Notes under the pieces: model-generated
Seen by the model: the letters and a program-made list of their open reading frames with translations, nothing else
Database searches by the model: none
Told to the model about the DNA's origin: nothing
Assembly: GCA_902809825.1 (NCBI GenBank)
Contig: LR778114.1
Location: 372,001 to 436,000, forward strand
DNA: 64,000 bases
Direction: 5' to 3'
From: Candidatus Hydrogenisulfobacillus filiaventi
GTDB taxonomy: Bacteria > Bacillota > Sulfobacillia > Sulfobacillales > R501
Shown here: one piece after another, positions 48,081 to 56,252 of the stretch
How the letters are laid out: every line of letters starts with the position of its first letter
Position numbering within the stretch: the first letter of the stretch is position 1
Translations under genes and position numbers: made by a program

Positions 48081-49432
48081 GACTGCTGTTCCGGCACCTG
48101 GACGCCCTGGTGGTGGAGGCAGGCCGTCCGCCCCTGCGGGACGCCTGGCTGGCGGAGGACGGGCAGGGCCGGGTGGCAGCAGCCGGCACGGGCACGCCCC
48201 CGCCCGGGCTGGACGGCGGCCGCGACGGGCGCGGCCTGCTGGCCGTGCCGGGCCTGGTCAATGCCCACCATCACCTCTACCAGACCGCGGCCCGGGGCCG
48301 GGCCACCGGGCAGGGGCTGTTCGCCTGGCTCACCGCCCTCTATCCGCGCTGGGGCCGGTTGAGACCGGCCACTATCCACGCGGCGGCGGTGGTCGCGCTG
48401 GCCGAGCTGGTCCGGTCGGGCGCCACCGCCACCGTCGACCACCACTACCTCTACCCGCCGGGGGCGGGCGCGGCGGCGGTGGCGGAGGCCCTGTTCGGGG
48501 CGGCCGACCAGGTCGGCATCCGCCTCATGCTGGCGCGGGGGGCCATCACCTGCGGCCGGTCCGGGGGCTGCCTGCCCCCGGATGAGCTGGTGGAACCGCC
48601 GGACGCGGTGTGGACCGACATCCGGGACCTGGCCGCCCGCTACCATCAGCGGGGGGCCGCGGCGCAGACCCGGGTGGCGGTAGCACCGGTCTCGATCATG
48701 TCCACCGATGCGGCCGTGATGCGGGATGCCGCGGAGCTGGCCCGGGTGCTCAACCTGCCCCTGCACACCCATGCCGGCGAGACCCGCGACGAGGAGCGCT
48801 ACGCCCGTCAACGGTACGGGGCGCACCCGTTTGACCTGCTGGAGGAGTGGGGCTGGCTGCGGCCCGGCACCTGGCTGGCGCACGGGGTGTGGATCCCGGT
48901 CCGCTTCCGGCCCCGCCTGGCCCGGGCCGGGGTAGGAGTGGCCCACTGCCCCTCCTCCAACCTGCGCCTGGGATCGGGGGTCGCACCGGTGCGGGCCTAC
49001 CTGCAGGCCGGGATCCCCGTGGGGTTGGGGGTGGACGGTTCTGCCTCCAACGACGGCGGGCACCTGTGGGGGGAGGCGCGCCTGGCCTTGCTGCTCTCGG
49101 GGGTGCGCGGGCGCCCGCCCCTGGCGCCGGCGGAGGCCCTGGCCCTGGCTACCCGCGGCAGTGCCCGCTGCCTGGGCTGGGAGGGGCTGGGCCGGCTGGA
49201 GCCGGGGGACGCCGCCGACGTGGCGGTCTACCGGCTGGACGACCTGGAGCATGCCGGGATGGCCGCCGGGGACCCGCTGGCAGCCTGGGCGCTGGGCTGG
49301 CCCACCCGCGCCTGGACGGTGCTGGTGGGCGGCCGGGCGGTGGTGGAGGAGGGCCGCCTGGTGACGGTGGAAGTGGAAGCAGCCGCGGCGGAGTTACGGC
49401 GGCGGATGCAGGCGGAGGAGGCGGGAGGATGA
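48077..49432 (+). CDS. 8-oxoguanine deaminase-like amidohydrolase
   Basis: 451 residues of the metal-dependent amidohydrolase superfamily. Metal and substrate motifs: NAHHHLYQTAAR (about 61-72), HTHAGET, LAHGVWI, AHCPSSNLRLGSG and GLGVDGSASND. The HHHLYQ and CPSSN...LGSG runs are those of 8-oxoguanine deaminases and the AtzB-like group. It would deaminate an amino-purine such as 8-oxoguanine or guanine, feeding urate or xanthine to this pathway. It is coupled by ATGA overlaps to both neighbours. Confidence 0.78.
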   Translation: MRLLFRHLDALVVEAGRPPLRDAWLAEDGQGRVAAAGTGTPPPGLDGGRDGRGLLAVPGLVNAHHHLYQTAARGRATGQGLFAWLTALYPRWGRLRPATIHAAAVVALAELVRSGATATVDHHYLYPPGAGAAAVAEALFGAADQVGIRLMLARGAITCGRSGGCLPPDELVEPPDAVWTDIRDLAARYHQRGAAAQTRVAVAPVSIMSTDAAVMRDAAELARVLNLPLHTHAGETRDEERYARQRYGAHPFDLLEEWGWLRPGTWLAHGVWIPVRFRPRLARAGVGVAHCPSSNLRLGSGVAPVRAYLQAGIPVGLGVDGSASNDGGHLWGEARLALLLSGVRGRPPLAPAEALALATRGSARCLGWEGLGRLEPGDAADVAVYRLDDLEHAGMAAGDPLAAWALGWPTRAWTVLVGGRAVVEEGRLVTVEVEAAAAELRRRMQAEEAGG

Positions 49433-50745
49433 GCAGCCGGCGGGTGTGCGGTCTGGTCCCCGGAGCCCGGGGGCCGCGGCTGGTGACCCTCGAACTGGAG
49501 GACGGCCGCATCCGTGCGGTTCACGAGGGCGAACAGCCCCCGCCGGACCGGCGGCCGTACGACCGCCTGGCCCGGTACCTGCTGCTGCCCGGCCTGGTCG
49601 ATGCGCATGCCCACTCCTACAGCCTGCCCCTGCGCTTCCGGGCCCGGCTACGGCCGGCGCCGCCTCCCCCCGCGCCCGGGCTGGAGGCGGCCCTGACGCA
49701 GGTCTGGTGGCCGCTGGACCGGGTGCTGACGGCCGAGGCCCTGGAGCTGGCCGCGCTGCTCACCGCCCGGGAGGCGCTGGCCGGGGGGGTGACCACGCTC
49801 TTCGACCATGTGGCGGCCCCTTACGCCGGCCCCCGGGGGCCGGCAGCGGTGGCGGCTGCCTACCGGCGGCTGGGCCTGCGCGCCACCCTGGCCTGGGAGG
49901 TGTCCGACCGTGAGGGGGAGGCGCGGGGCGCGGAGCTGGTCGACCTGCATACCGGCATTCCCATGACCCCCCTGCTGCGGCCCATGCTGGGCCTGCACGC
50001 CGCCTTCACCGTCGGTCCGGCCACCCTGGAGCGCGCGGCGCGCACCGCGCAGGCGCTGGGCATCGGGGTGCACGTCCACCTGGGCGAAGGCCCCGAGGAC
50101 CGCCGGGGATCGCGGTTGCGCTACGGCGCCGATCCCTGGGCTCGTCTGGCGGCCTCCGGCCTGCTCGACCGGCCCTCCGTCCTGGCCCATGCCGTGGACC
50201 TCACCTCCGGCGAGTGGGCGGCGGTGGCGGCTGAGCCCCGGGTATGGGTCATCACCAACCCCCACAGCAACCTGACCAACCGGGTCGGGACCCTGCCCTG
50301 GGAAAGGGTGCCGGCAGCGGCCCGGGTGGGCGTGGGCACAGACGGGTTTGCGGCCGGTCCCGCCGAGGCGGCGCTGCTGGCCGGGCTGCTGCATGCCGGC
50401 GCCCGGCCGCCCGGGGCGCTGTGGGAGGCCAACCACGCTCTGGCGGCGGCCGTCTTCGACCAGCCGTTCGGTGGCCTGGAACCGGGCGCGGCGGCCGACC
50501 TGGTGGCGGTGGAGCCGCCGTTCCCGTTTCCGCGCAGCATCGCTGAAGCCTGGACGCGGTGGGCGGCGGGGGCGGGCCGCCGGCCCCCGGTCCGGGTGTA
50601 TGTGGCCGGGGAACCGGTGGCCGCGGACGGGCGGCCCCTCCACTGGCCTTCGGGGACGCGCCGGGAAGCGGCGCGGGTGCTGGCCCGCATGGCGCGGGCG
50701 GCCTGGGGCGCGGCACCGGCACACAACGAGGAGGCGGAGCCATGA
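49429..50745 (+). CDS. SsnA-like aminohydrolase
   Basis: 438 residues. Amidohydrolase motifs: GLVDAHAHSYSLPLR, VHVHLGEGPED, LAHAVDL, NPHSNLTNRVG and GVGTDGF. The NPHSN..NRVG run and the overall pattern resemble SsnA, a protein of purine-degradation clusters in E. coli and gut anaerobes. The first Zn motif is HAHSYS rather than HxHxxQ, which is typical of this subgroup. Reaction unproven; deamination or ring opening of a purine catabolite is likely. Overlaps of four bases tie it to genes on both sides. Confidence 0.7.
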   Translation: MSSRRVCGLVPGARGPRLVTLELEDGRIRAVHEGEQPPPDRRPYDRLARYLLLPGLVDAHAHSYSLPLRFRARLRPAPPPPAPGLEAALTQVWWPLDRVLTAEALELAALLTAREALAGGVTTLFDHVAAPYAGPRGPAAVAAAYRRLGLRATLAWEVSDREGEARGAELVDLHTGIPMTPLLRPMLGLHAAFTVGPATLERAARTAQALGIGVHVHLGEGPEDRRGSRLRYGADPWARLAASGLLDRPSVLAHAVDLTSGEWAAVAAEPRVWVITNPHSNLTNRVGTLPWERVPAAARVGVGTDGFAAGPAEAALLAGLLHAGARPPGALWEANHALAAAVFDQPFGGLEPGAAADLVAVEPPFPFPRSIAEAWTRWAAGAGRRPPVRVYVAGEPVAADGRPLHWPSGTRREAARVLARMARAAWGAAPAHNEEAEP

Positions 50746-51629
50746 TTGTACGGGCTGGACTGTTGCAGTTGAGCCATGACCTGGACGGCCGGGAAAGCGT
50801 GGAGCGTCACAAGGAGGCGGCGCTGGCCAAACACGAGGCCTGGATTGAGCGGGCGGCGGGGGAGGGGGTCAACCTGCTGTGCCTGCAGGAGCTCTTCTTT
50901 GCCCCCTACTTTGCGGCCGAGCAGGACCGCCGCTGGTACCGGGCGGCGGAACCGGTGCCGGAGGGGCCCACGGTGCGGCGCATGCAGGAACTCGCCCGCC
51001 GCTACGGCATGGGGCTGGTGGTGCCGTTGTACGAGGAGGCGATGCCCGGGGTCTACTACAATACCGCGGCGGTGATCGACGCCGATGGCACGTTCCTGGG
51101 CAAGACGCGCAAGGTGCACATTCCCCAGGTCCATTCCAGCGGGGCCGGGGCCTACGGCTTCTGGGAAAAGTTCTACTTCCGTCCCGGCAACCTGGGCTAT
51201 CCGGTCTTCCCCACCCGTTTCGGCAAGGTGGGCGTGTACATCTGCTATGACCGCCATTTTCCGGAGGGGGCGCGCATCCTGGGCCTGCACGGGGCGGAGA
51301 TTGTCTTCAATCCCTCCGCTACCACCGCCGGCCACTCCGATCACCTGTGGCACATTGAGCAGCCGGCTCACGCCATCGCCAACGGCTACTTCGTGGGGGC
51401 GCTCAACCGGGTGGGGATCGAGCAGCCCTGGGCCATCGGTGAGTTTTACGGCCTTAGCTACTTCTGCGACCCCGAAGGCCGCATCCTCACGCAAGGCCCC
51501 CGTAATGCCGATGCCCTGATCACCGCCGACCTGGATCTGGACCAGATCGTCGAGGCCCGGGAGCACTGGCAGCTCTTCCGCGACCGGCGGCCGGATACCT
51601 ACGGGGACATCTGCCGGGACCTGCCTTAA
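50742..51629 (+). CDS. Beta-ureidopropionase/N-carbamoyl amidohydrolase (nitrilase family)
   Basis: 295 residues with the nitrilase catalytic triad: Glu50 (LLCLQELFFAP), Lys124 (GKTRKVHIPQ) and Cys168 (GVYICYDRHFPEGAR). It aligns with beta-ureidopropionases and N-carbamoyl-putrescine or D-amino-acid amidohydrolases, which release CO2 and NH3 from ureido acids. With the dihydropyrimidinase next door this forms steps two and three of reductive pyrimidine breakdown, while the PreA-like protein would supply step one. Start fixed by the ATGA overlap at 50742. Confidence 0.87.
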   Translation: MIVRAGLLQLSHDLDGRESVERHKEAALAKHEAWIERAAGEGVNLLCLQELFFAPYFAAEQDRRWYRAAEPVPEGPTVRRMQELARRYGMGLVVPLYEEAMPGVYYNTAAVIDADGTFLGKTRKVHIPQVHSSGAGAYGFWEKFYFRPGNLGYPVFPTRFGKVGVYICYDRHFPEGARILGLHGAEIVFNPSATTAGHSDHLWHIEQPAHAIANGYFVGALNRVGIEQPWAIGEFYGLSYFCDPEGRILTQGPRNADALITADLDLDQIVEAREHWQLFRDRRPDTYGDICRDLP

Positions 51630-51645
51630 GGAAAGGGGGGAGACA

Positions 51646-53028
51646 GTGGACCTCCTGTTTGTGCGCGGGCTGGTGGCGGCTGAAGATGGCGAACCGGCCC
51701 CGCTGGAGGTGGGGGTCGCCGGCGGCCGGATTGTGGCGTTGGGCCACGAGCTGCCCCGGGACGGGGCGGCGGTGGTGGATTGCGGCGGGTTGTGGCTGCT
51801 GCCCGGCCTCATCGACGTGCATACCCACCTGGACCTCAGCGCCAACGGGGCGCGCACGCGGGACGGCTTTACGGCCGGTTCCGTGGCAGCGCTGGCAGGG
51901 GGTGTGACCACGGTGCTGGACTTTGCTGCCCCCGAGCCGGGCCAGGGACTGGTGGAGGCCACCCGCCACCGGCGCGAGGCCATGGCGGCGGCCATGGCGG
52001 TGGATTTCGGCCTGCACACGGTGGTGCCGGGCCAGGGGCCGGATGACCTGTCCGGTGCCTTTGCCGACCTCCTTCGCCTCGGGGTCGGCAGCGTCAAGGT
52101 GTTTACCACCTATCCCGGCCTGGCCAGCGACGACCGCCGCCTGCTGGCGATCCTGCGGGCGGCGGCGGCCACCGGCATGCTGGTGGAGGTTCACGCCGAG
52201 ACCGATGCCCTGGTCCAGGATGCCACCGGGGCCCTGGCGGCCGCCGGCCGCACCAGCCTGGCCTGGCACGCCCACGCCCGGCCGCCGGCGGCGGAGGTGG
52301 AGGCGGTGGGCCGGTTGCTGGCCTTCGCCGCCGTCACCGGCGCCGAATTGTATTTCGTGCACCTCTCGACCGGGGCTGCCGCCCGCCTGGTCGGGGATGC
52401 CCGCCGGCGGGGCCGGGCGGTCACGGGTGAGACCTGTCCCCACTACCTGTTCCTGGACGCCGGCCGCTATCAGGGGCCGGAGCCGGAACGCTACCTGATG
52501 ACCCCGCCCCTGCGCCCGCCCGCGGTGCAGCAGGCCCTGCGCCGGGAGCTGGAACGGGGGTCGCTGTCCGTGGCGGCCAGCGACCACTGCGGTTACAGCC
52601 TGGACCAGCGCCGGGGGTTGCCGTTGGGCCAGGCCCCGCCCGGCATTCCCGGGGTGGGGATGCTGTTCCCCCTCCTTTACACCGAGCTGGTGGCCCGGGG
52701 AGGCTGGCCGCTGGGGCGCCTGCTGGCCCTTCTGGCGGGCAACCCGGCCCGGGTGTTCGGCCTGCCCGGCAAGGGGCGCGTTGCGGTGGGGGCGGATGCC
52801 GATCTGGTCCTGTTCGACCCCGGCGCCCGTTGGACGGCCGGTGATGCCGGGTCGGGCGGCGTGCCCGGCTACACCCCCTACGCCGGCTGGGAGATGCGGG
52901 GACGGGTGGCGGCGGTCTGGTTGCGCGGGCGTCCGGTCTACGGGCCGGGGGCGGAGGCGGTGCCGGGCCAGGGGCGCTGGGTACCCCAACGACGACGCAA
53001 GGGGGTGGGCGGATGTGGGACCTGGTAA
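51646..53028 (+). CDS. Dihydropyrimidinase/hydantoinase
   Basis: 460 residues of the cyclic amidohydrolase family. Metal ligands: His59 and His61 (IDVHTHLD), the bridging carboxylated Lys151 (SVKVFTTYP), His183, His239 (FVHLS) and Asp313 (ASDHCGYS). It opens dihydrouracil, hydantoins or related rings to ureido acids. In E. coli the comparable HyuA lies in the purine cluster with xdhD and ssnA. GTG start 51646 follows AAGGAAAGGGGGG. The last 16 bases overlap the next gene. Confidence 0.86.
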   Translation: MDLLFVRGLVAAEDGEPAPLEVGVAGGRIVALGHELPRDGAAVVDCGGLWLLPGLIDVHTHLDLSANGARTRDGFTAGSVAALAGGVTTVLDFAAPEPGQGLVEATRHRREAMAAAMAVDFGLHTVVPGQGPDDLSGAFADLLRLGVGSVKVFTTYPGLASDDRRLLAILRAAAATGMLVEVHAETDALVQDATGALAAAGRTSLAWHAHARPPAAEVEAVGRLLAFAAVTGAELYFVHLSTGAAARLVGDARRRGRAVTGETCPHYLFLDAGRYQGPEPERYLMTPPLRPPAVQQALRRELERGSLSVAASDHCGYSLDQRRGLPLGQAPPGIPGVGMLFPLLYTELVARGGWPLGRLLALLAGNPARVFGLPGKGRVAVGADADLVLFDPGARWTAGDAGSGGVPGYTPYAGWEMRGRVAAVWLRGRPVYGPGAEAVPGQGRWVPQRRRKGVGGCGTW

Positions 53029-54608
53029 TCACCGGCGGCACGGTGGTGGACGGCAGCGGCCGCCCGGGGGTGCAAGCGGACGTGGCGGTGACGGGGGACC
53101 GCATCACCGCGGTGGGCGACTGCAGCCGCGGGCAGGCGGTCCGCCGGCTGGACGCGCGCGGGCTGGTGGTGGCGCCGGGCTTCATCGACATGCACAGCCA
53201 CTCCGACCTGGCCGTCTTCGGGGAGCCGGCCCTGGAACCCAAGCTGCAGCAGGGCATCACCCTGGAGCTGTTGGGTCAGGACGGACTGGGGGTAGCGCTG
53301 GTGCCGCCGGAGGGGCAGGCGGCCTGGGCCGACCTGCTGGAGGGGCTGGACGGGCGGGCCCCGGAGCCCTGGCCCTGGAGCCGCTTCGGGGAGTACCGCG
53401 CGGCCCTGGCCGCGGTCCGCCCCGGCCCCAACCTGGCCGCCCTCGTCACCTACGGTGCGGTCCGGTACAGCGTGATGGGCATGCAGCCCGGCCGGCCGGG
53501 GGCGGAGGAACAGGCGGCCATGCAGCGGCTGGTGGCGGAGGCGATGGCGGAGGGGGCCAAGGGGCTCTCCCTGGGGCTCATCTACCAGCCGTGTGTCTAC
53601 GCCGAACCCGACGAGCTGGTGGCGTTGTACCGGGTGGTGGCGGCTTCCGGCGGCATCCTGGTGGTGCACCTGCGCAACGAGGCCGATTTCCTGCCCGACG
53701 CCATCGATGAGGTGGCTGCCATCGGCCTCGAGACCGGGGTCCCGGTACACCTCTCCCACCTGAAGATCGCAGGGCGCCGCAACTGGGGGCGGGCGGAGGA
53801 GGTGCTGGAGCGGCTGCAACGCTGGCGGGAGCGGGGCGTGGACCTTACCTTCGACCAGTACCCCTACACCGCCGGCAGCACCTACCTGCACGCCATCCTG
53901 CCCCCCTGGGCCAGTCAGGGCACCGCCGATGCCATCGCCGCCCGCCTGGGGGATCCTGCGGTGCGGGAGGCGGTGAAGGAGGCCATCCGGACGGGAGCGG
54001 GATCGGGGGCGGTCGGGGCGGGGTGGGACAACCTGGCCGGCCTGGCCGGCTGGGAGAACATCCGCATCACCTATGTCGGTCACCCCGAGCGGCGCTGGAT
54101 GGAGGGCCTGAGCGTGGCGGAAATCGGGGAGCGCCTGGGGCGGGCGCCCGACGATGCCGCTCTCGACCTGATCCGTGACGAACGGGGCGCAGTGGGGATG
54201 GTGGACTTCGTGATGGATGAGGCGACCATCCGCACCTTTCTGACCGCGGAGGGAGGCATGCTCTCCACCGACGGGCTGATGGGGGGACGGCCGCATCCGC
54301 GGGCCTACGGCACCTTCCCCCGCGTGCTGGGCCGCTACGTGCGGGAACAACGGGTGCTGACCCTGGAGGCGGCGGTCGCCCGGATGGCGGCGGCGCCCGC
54401 CCGCCGCCTGGGGCTCCGGGACCGGGGACGCATCGCGCCCGGCCTGGCGGCCGACCTGGTGGTCTTCGACCCGGCCACTATCCGCGACCGGGCCACGTAT
54501 GCGGAGCCGCGGCAGTTCCCGGAGGGGATCCGGGCGGTGGTGGTCAACGGCCGGGTGGCGGTGGAGGAGGGCCGGCCGGGGGAGAGCAGGCACGGGCGGG
54601 CGTTGTAA
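53013..54608 (+). CDS. N-acyl-D-amino-acid deacylase (D-aminoacylase family)
   Basis: 531 residues. Amidohydrolase motifs of this family: APGFIDMHSHSDL, VHLRNEAD, VHLSHLKIAG, FDQYPYTAGST, STDGLMGG and C-terminal GRIAPGLAADLVVFDP. Family members remove acyl groups from N-acyl-D-amino acids; some act on N-formyl or N-carbamoyl compounds. Here it overlaps the hydantoinase gene, so the physiological substrate may be a formyl- or carbamoyl-amino acid from ring degradation. That is inference. It ends the tightly packed part of the operon. Confidence 0.83.
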   Translation: MWDLVITGGTVVDGSGRPGVQADVAVTGDRITAVGDCSRGQAVRRLDARGLVVAPGFIDMHSHSDLAVFGEPALEPKLQQGITLELLGQDGLGVALVPPEGQAAWADLLEGLDGRAPEPWPWSRFGEYRAALAAVRPGPNLAALVTYGAVRYSVMGMQPGRPGAEEQAAMQRLVAEAMAEGAKGLSLGLIYQPCVYAEPDELVALYRVVAASGGILVVHLRNEADFLPDAIDEVAAIGLETGVPVHLSHLKIAGRRNWGRAEEVLERLQRWRERGVDLTFDQYPYTAGSTYLHAILPPWASQGTADAIAARLGDPAVREAVKEAIRTGAGSGAVGAGWDNLAGLAGWENIRITYVGHPERRWMEGLSVAEIGERLGRAPDDAALDLIRDERGAVGMVDFVMDEATIRTFLTAEGGMLSTDGLMGGRPHPRAYGTFPRVLGRYVREQRVLTLEAAVARMAAAPARRLGLRDRGRIAPGLAADLVVFDPATIRDRATYAEPRQFPEGIRAVVVNGRVAVEEGRPGESRHGRAL

Positions 54609-54751
54609 CGCCTTGCCCGGGGACCCGGACCGGCCTAGGGTGAAGGTGTCCGCCGGCGGACGGGCCGGATGCGCAGGAGCATCCGGAAGCAGCCGGGCGG
54701 GTCCCGCCCCGGCGGTCGTGCAGGCAAGGCAGGAACAAAGGAGGGTCTGAC
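54609..54751 (+). other. Intergenic region with two hairpins
   Basis: 143 bases between the deacylase and NCS1 genes. They contain a palindrome GTCCGCCGGCGGAC (54648-54661) and a perfect 8-bp hairpin CCGGATGC / GCATCCGG (54665-54672, 54679-54686). There is no T run. They may cause partial termination or mark an RNA processing site before the permease gene. Confidence 0.45.
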
Positions 54752-56221
54752 ATGGCGTCTGCATCCGGCAATCAGCAGGTGGACCGGGTGTTCCAGGTGG
54801 AGACCGAGGGCATCGGGATTATCGCCCCTGCCCATCGGCATGGCCACCCGCGGGAGTTGTTCTTTGTCTGGTTCGCGGCGGTGCTGACCTTTACCGGGGT
54901 GGTGATCGGCCAGCTGCTCACCGCTCTGGGACTGGACGTCGCCCAGGCCCTGGGTGTGGCCCTGCTCTGCTCCCTTTCCTTCGCCATCCTGGGGTGGGTG
55001 GCGGCTTCGGGCCCCCGGGCGGGCACCGTGACCCTCACCATCTCGCGGGCCGCCTTCGGGGTGCGGGGCAATGCGGTGCCGGCCCTCCTGTCCTGGCTGT
55101 CGGCCGTAGGCTGGGAGGCGGTGACCATGGTCCTCACTGTGTTTGCCCTGCTCAGCCTCTCCCAGCTGGCCGGCGGCCCCTCCGGCGGCGTGGCGGCGAC
55201 CGCCGCGGCGCTGGTCGTGACCATCGCCCTCACCTATATCGTGCCGCTCTTCGGTCATGCCACGGTGGTGGCCATGCAGCGCGTCCTGGCTTACGCCCTG
55301 GCCGTGAGCGGCATCCTGGTGCTGGTCGCCGTGCTGCCTCATGTCAACTGGCATTATGCGCCCCCGCCCAAGGACCTGGCGGCCAAAGGGGTGGTGCCCA
55401 CCGTCCTGCTGGCTCTCTCCATTGGTCTGGCCAGCACGGTCTGGGGCTGGACCAATTTCGCCGCCGATTACTCGCGCTACCTGCCTGCGTCCACGCGGCC
55501 GGGGCCGGTGGTGGTCTACACCCTGCTGGGGGGCGGCATCGCCTCCTTTGTGGTGATGGGCCTGGGGATTCTCCTGGGCACCTTTATCAATCCGCAGGCC
55601 TACGCCAAGGATCCGGTGCTGGCCATTGCCCATGCGGTGCCGGCCTGGGCGGTGGTCCCCTTCCTGGTAGTGGTTATCCTGGGTGATATTACCGCCAACT
55701 ACCTGAACTCCTACAGCTCGGGCATGAGCTTCCTGTCGCTCAACATCCCTTTGCGCCGGTACCAGGCGGTGCTGGTGGACGCCACCATCGCCACCCTGGT
55801 CAGCCTCTACGCCCTCTTCGTCTCGCCCGGCTTCCAGAACTTCATGGAGAACTTCCTGAGCCTCAACGTGATTGTGATCGGGCCCTGGACGGCGGTGTAC
55901 CTGGTGCAGCACTGGGCGAGCCGCGGGCGTTACGACGCCCCCGCCCTGGTGGACCGGACCCCGGCCAGCCGCTACTGGTATGCGGGCGGGGTGCACTGGG
56001 GGGCGTTGGCGGCACTGTTTGCCGGGGCCTTTGCCGCCTTCTGGACGGTGAACTCCGCCCTCTGGGTGAGCCCGCTTTCCCCGCGCTGGTTTGCGGGCGC
56101 GGACCTGAGCGCCTATGTGGGTCCCCTGGTTGGCGGCCTGCTGTACTTTGCCGCCCTGCGCCTGGGCCGGCGGGCCGCGGCGCTGGCCCCGGCCCTGGAG
56201 GAAGCGCCCGGCCAGGGTTAG
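54752..56221 (+). CDS. NCS1 family nucleobase permease (CodB-like)
   Basis: 489 residues with about twelve membrane helices. NCS1 marks are FFVWFAAVLTFTGVVIGQLL, RAAFGVRGNAVPALLSWLSAVGWE and TVWGWTNFAADYSRYLP. These proton- or sodium-coupled symporters import cytosine, purines, uracil, hydantoin or allantoin. It gives the island a second uptake route beside the ABC importer. ATG 54752 has an AAAGGAGGG site. Adenine deaminase follows after 31 bases, so adenine or cytosine-like bases are plausible cargo. Confidence 0.87.
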   Translation: MASASGNQQVDRVFQVETEGIGIIAPAHRHGHPRELFFVWFAAVLTFTGVVIGQLLTALGLDVAQALGVALLCSLSFAILGWVAASGPRAGTVTLTISRAAFGVRGNAVPALLSWLSAVGWEAVTMVLTVFALLSLSQLAGGPSGGVAATAAALVVTIALTYIVPLFGHATVVAMQRVLAYALAVSGILVLVAVLPHVNWHYAPPPKDLAAKGVVPTVLLALSIGLASTVWGWTNFAADYSRYLPASTRPGPVVVYTLLGGGIASFVVMGLGILLGTFINPQAYAKDPVLAIAHAVPAWAVVPFLVVVILGDITANYLNSYSSGMSFLSLNIPLRRYQAVLVDATIATLVSLYALFVSPGFQNFMENFLSLNVIVIGPWTAVYLVQHWASRGRYDAPALVDRTPASRYWYAGGVHWGALAALFAGAFAAFWTVNSALWVSPLSPRWFAGADLSAYVGPLVGGLLYFAALRLGRRAAALAPALEEAPGQG

Positions 56222-56252
56222 GATGAGGAGGCGGAGAGAAGGGAGGGGCGCC

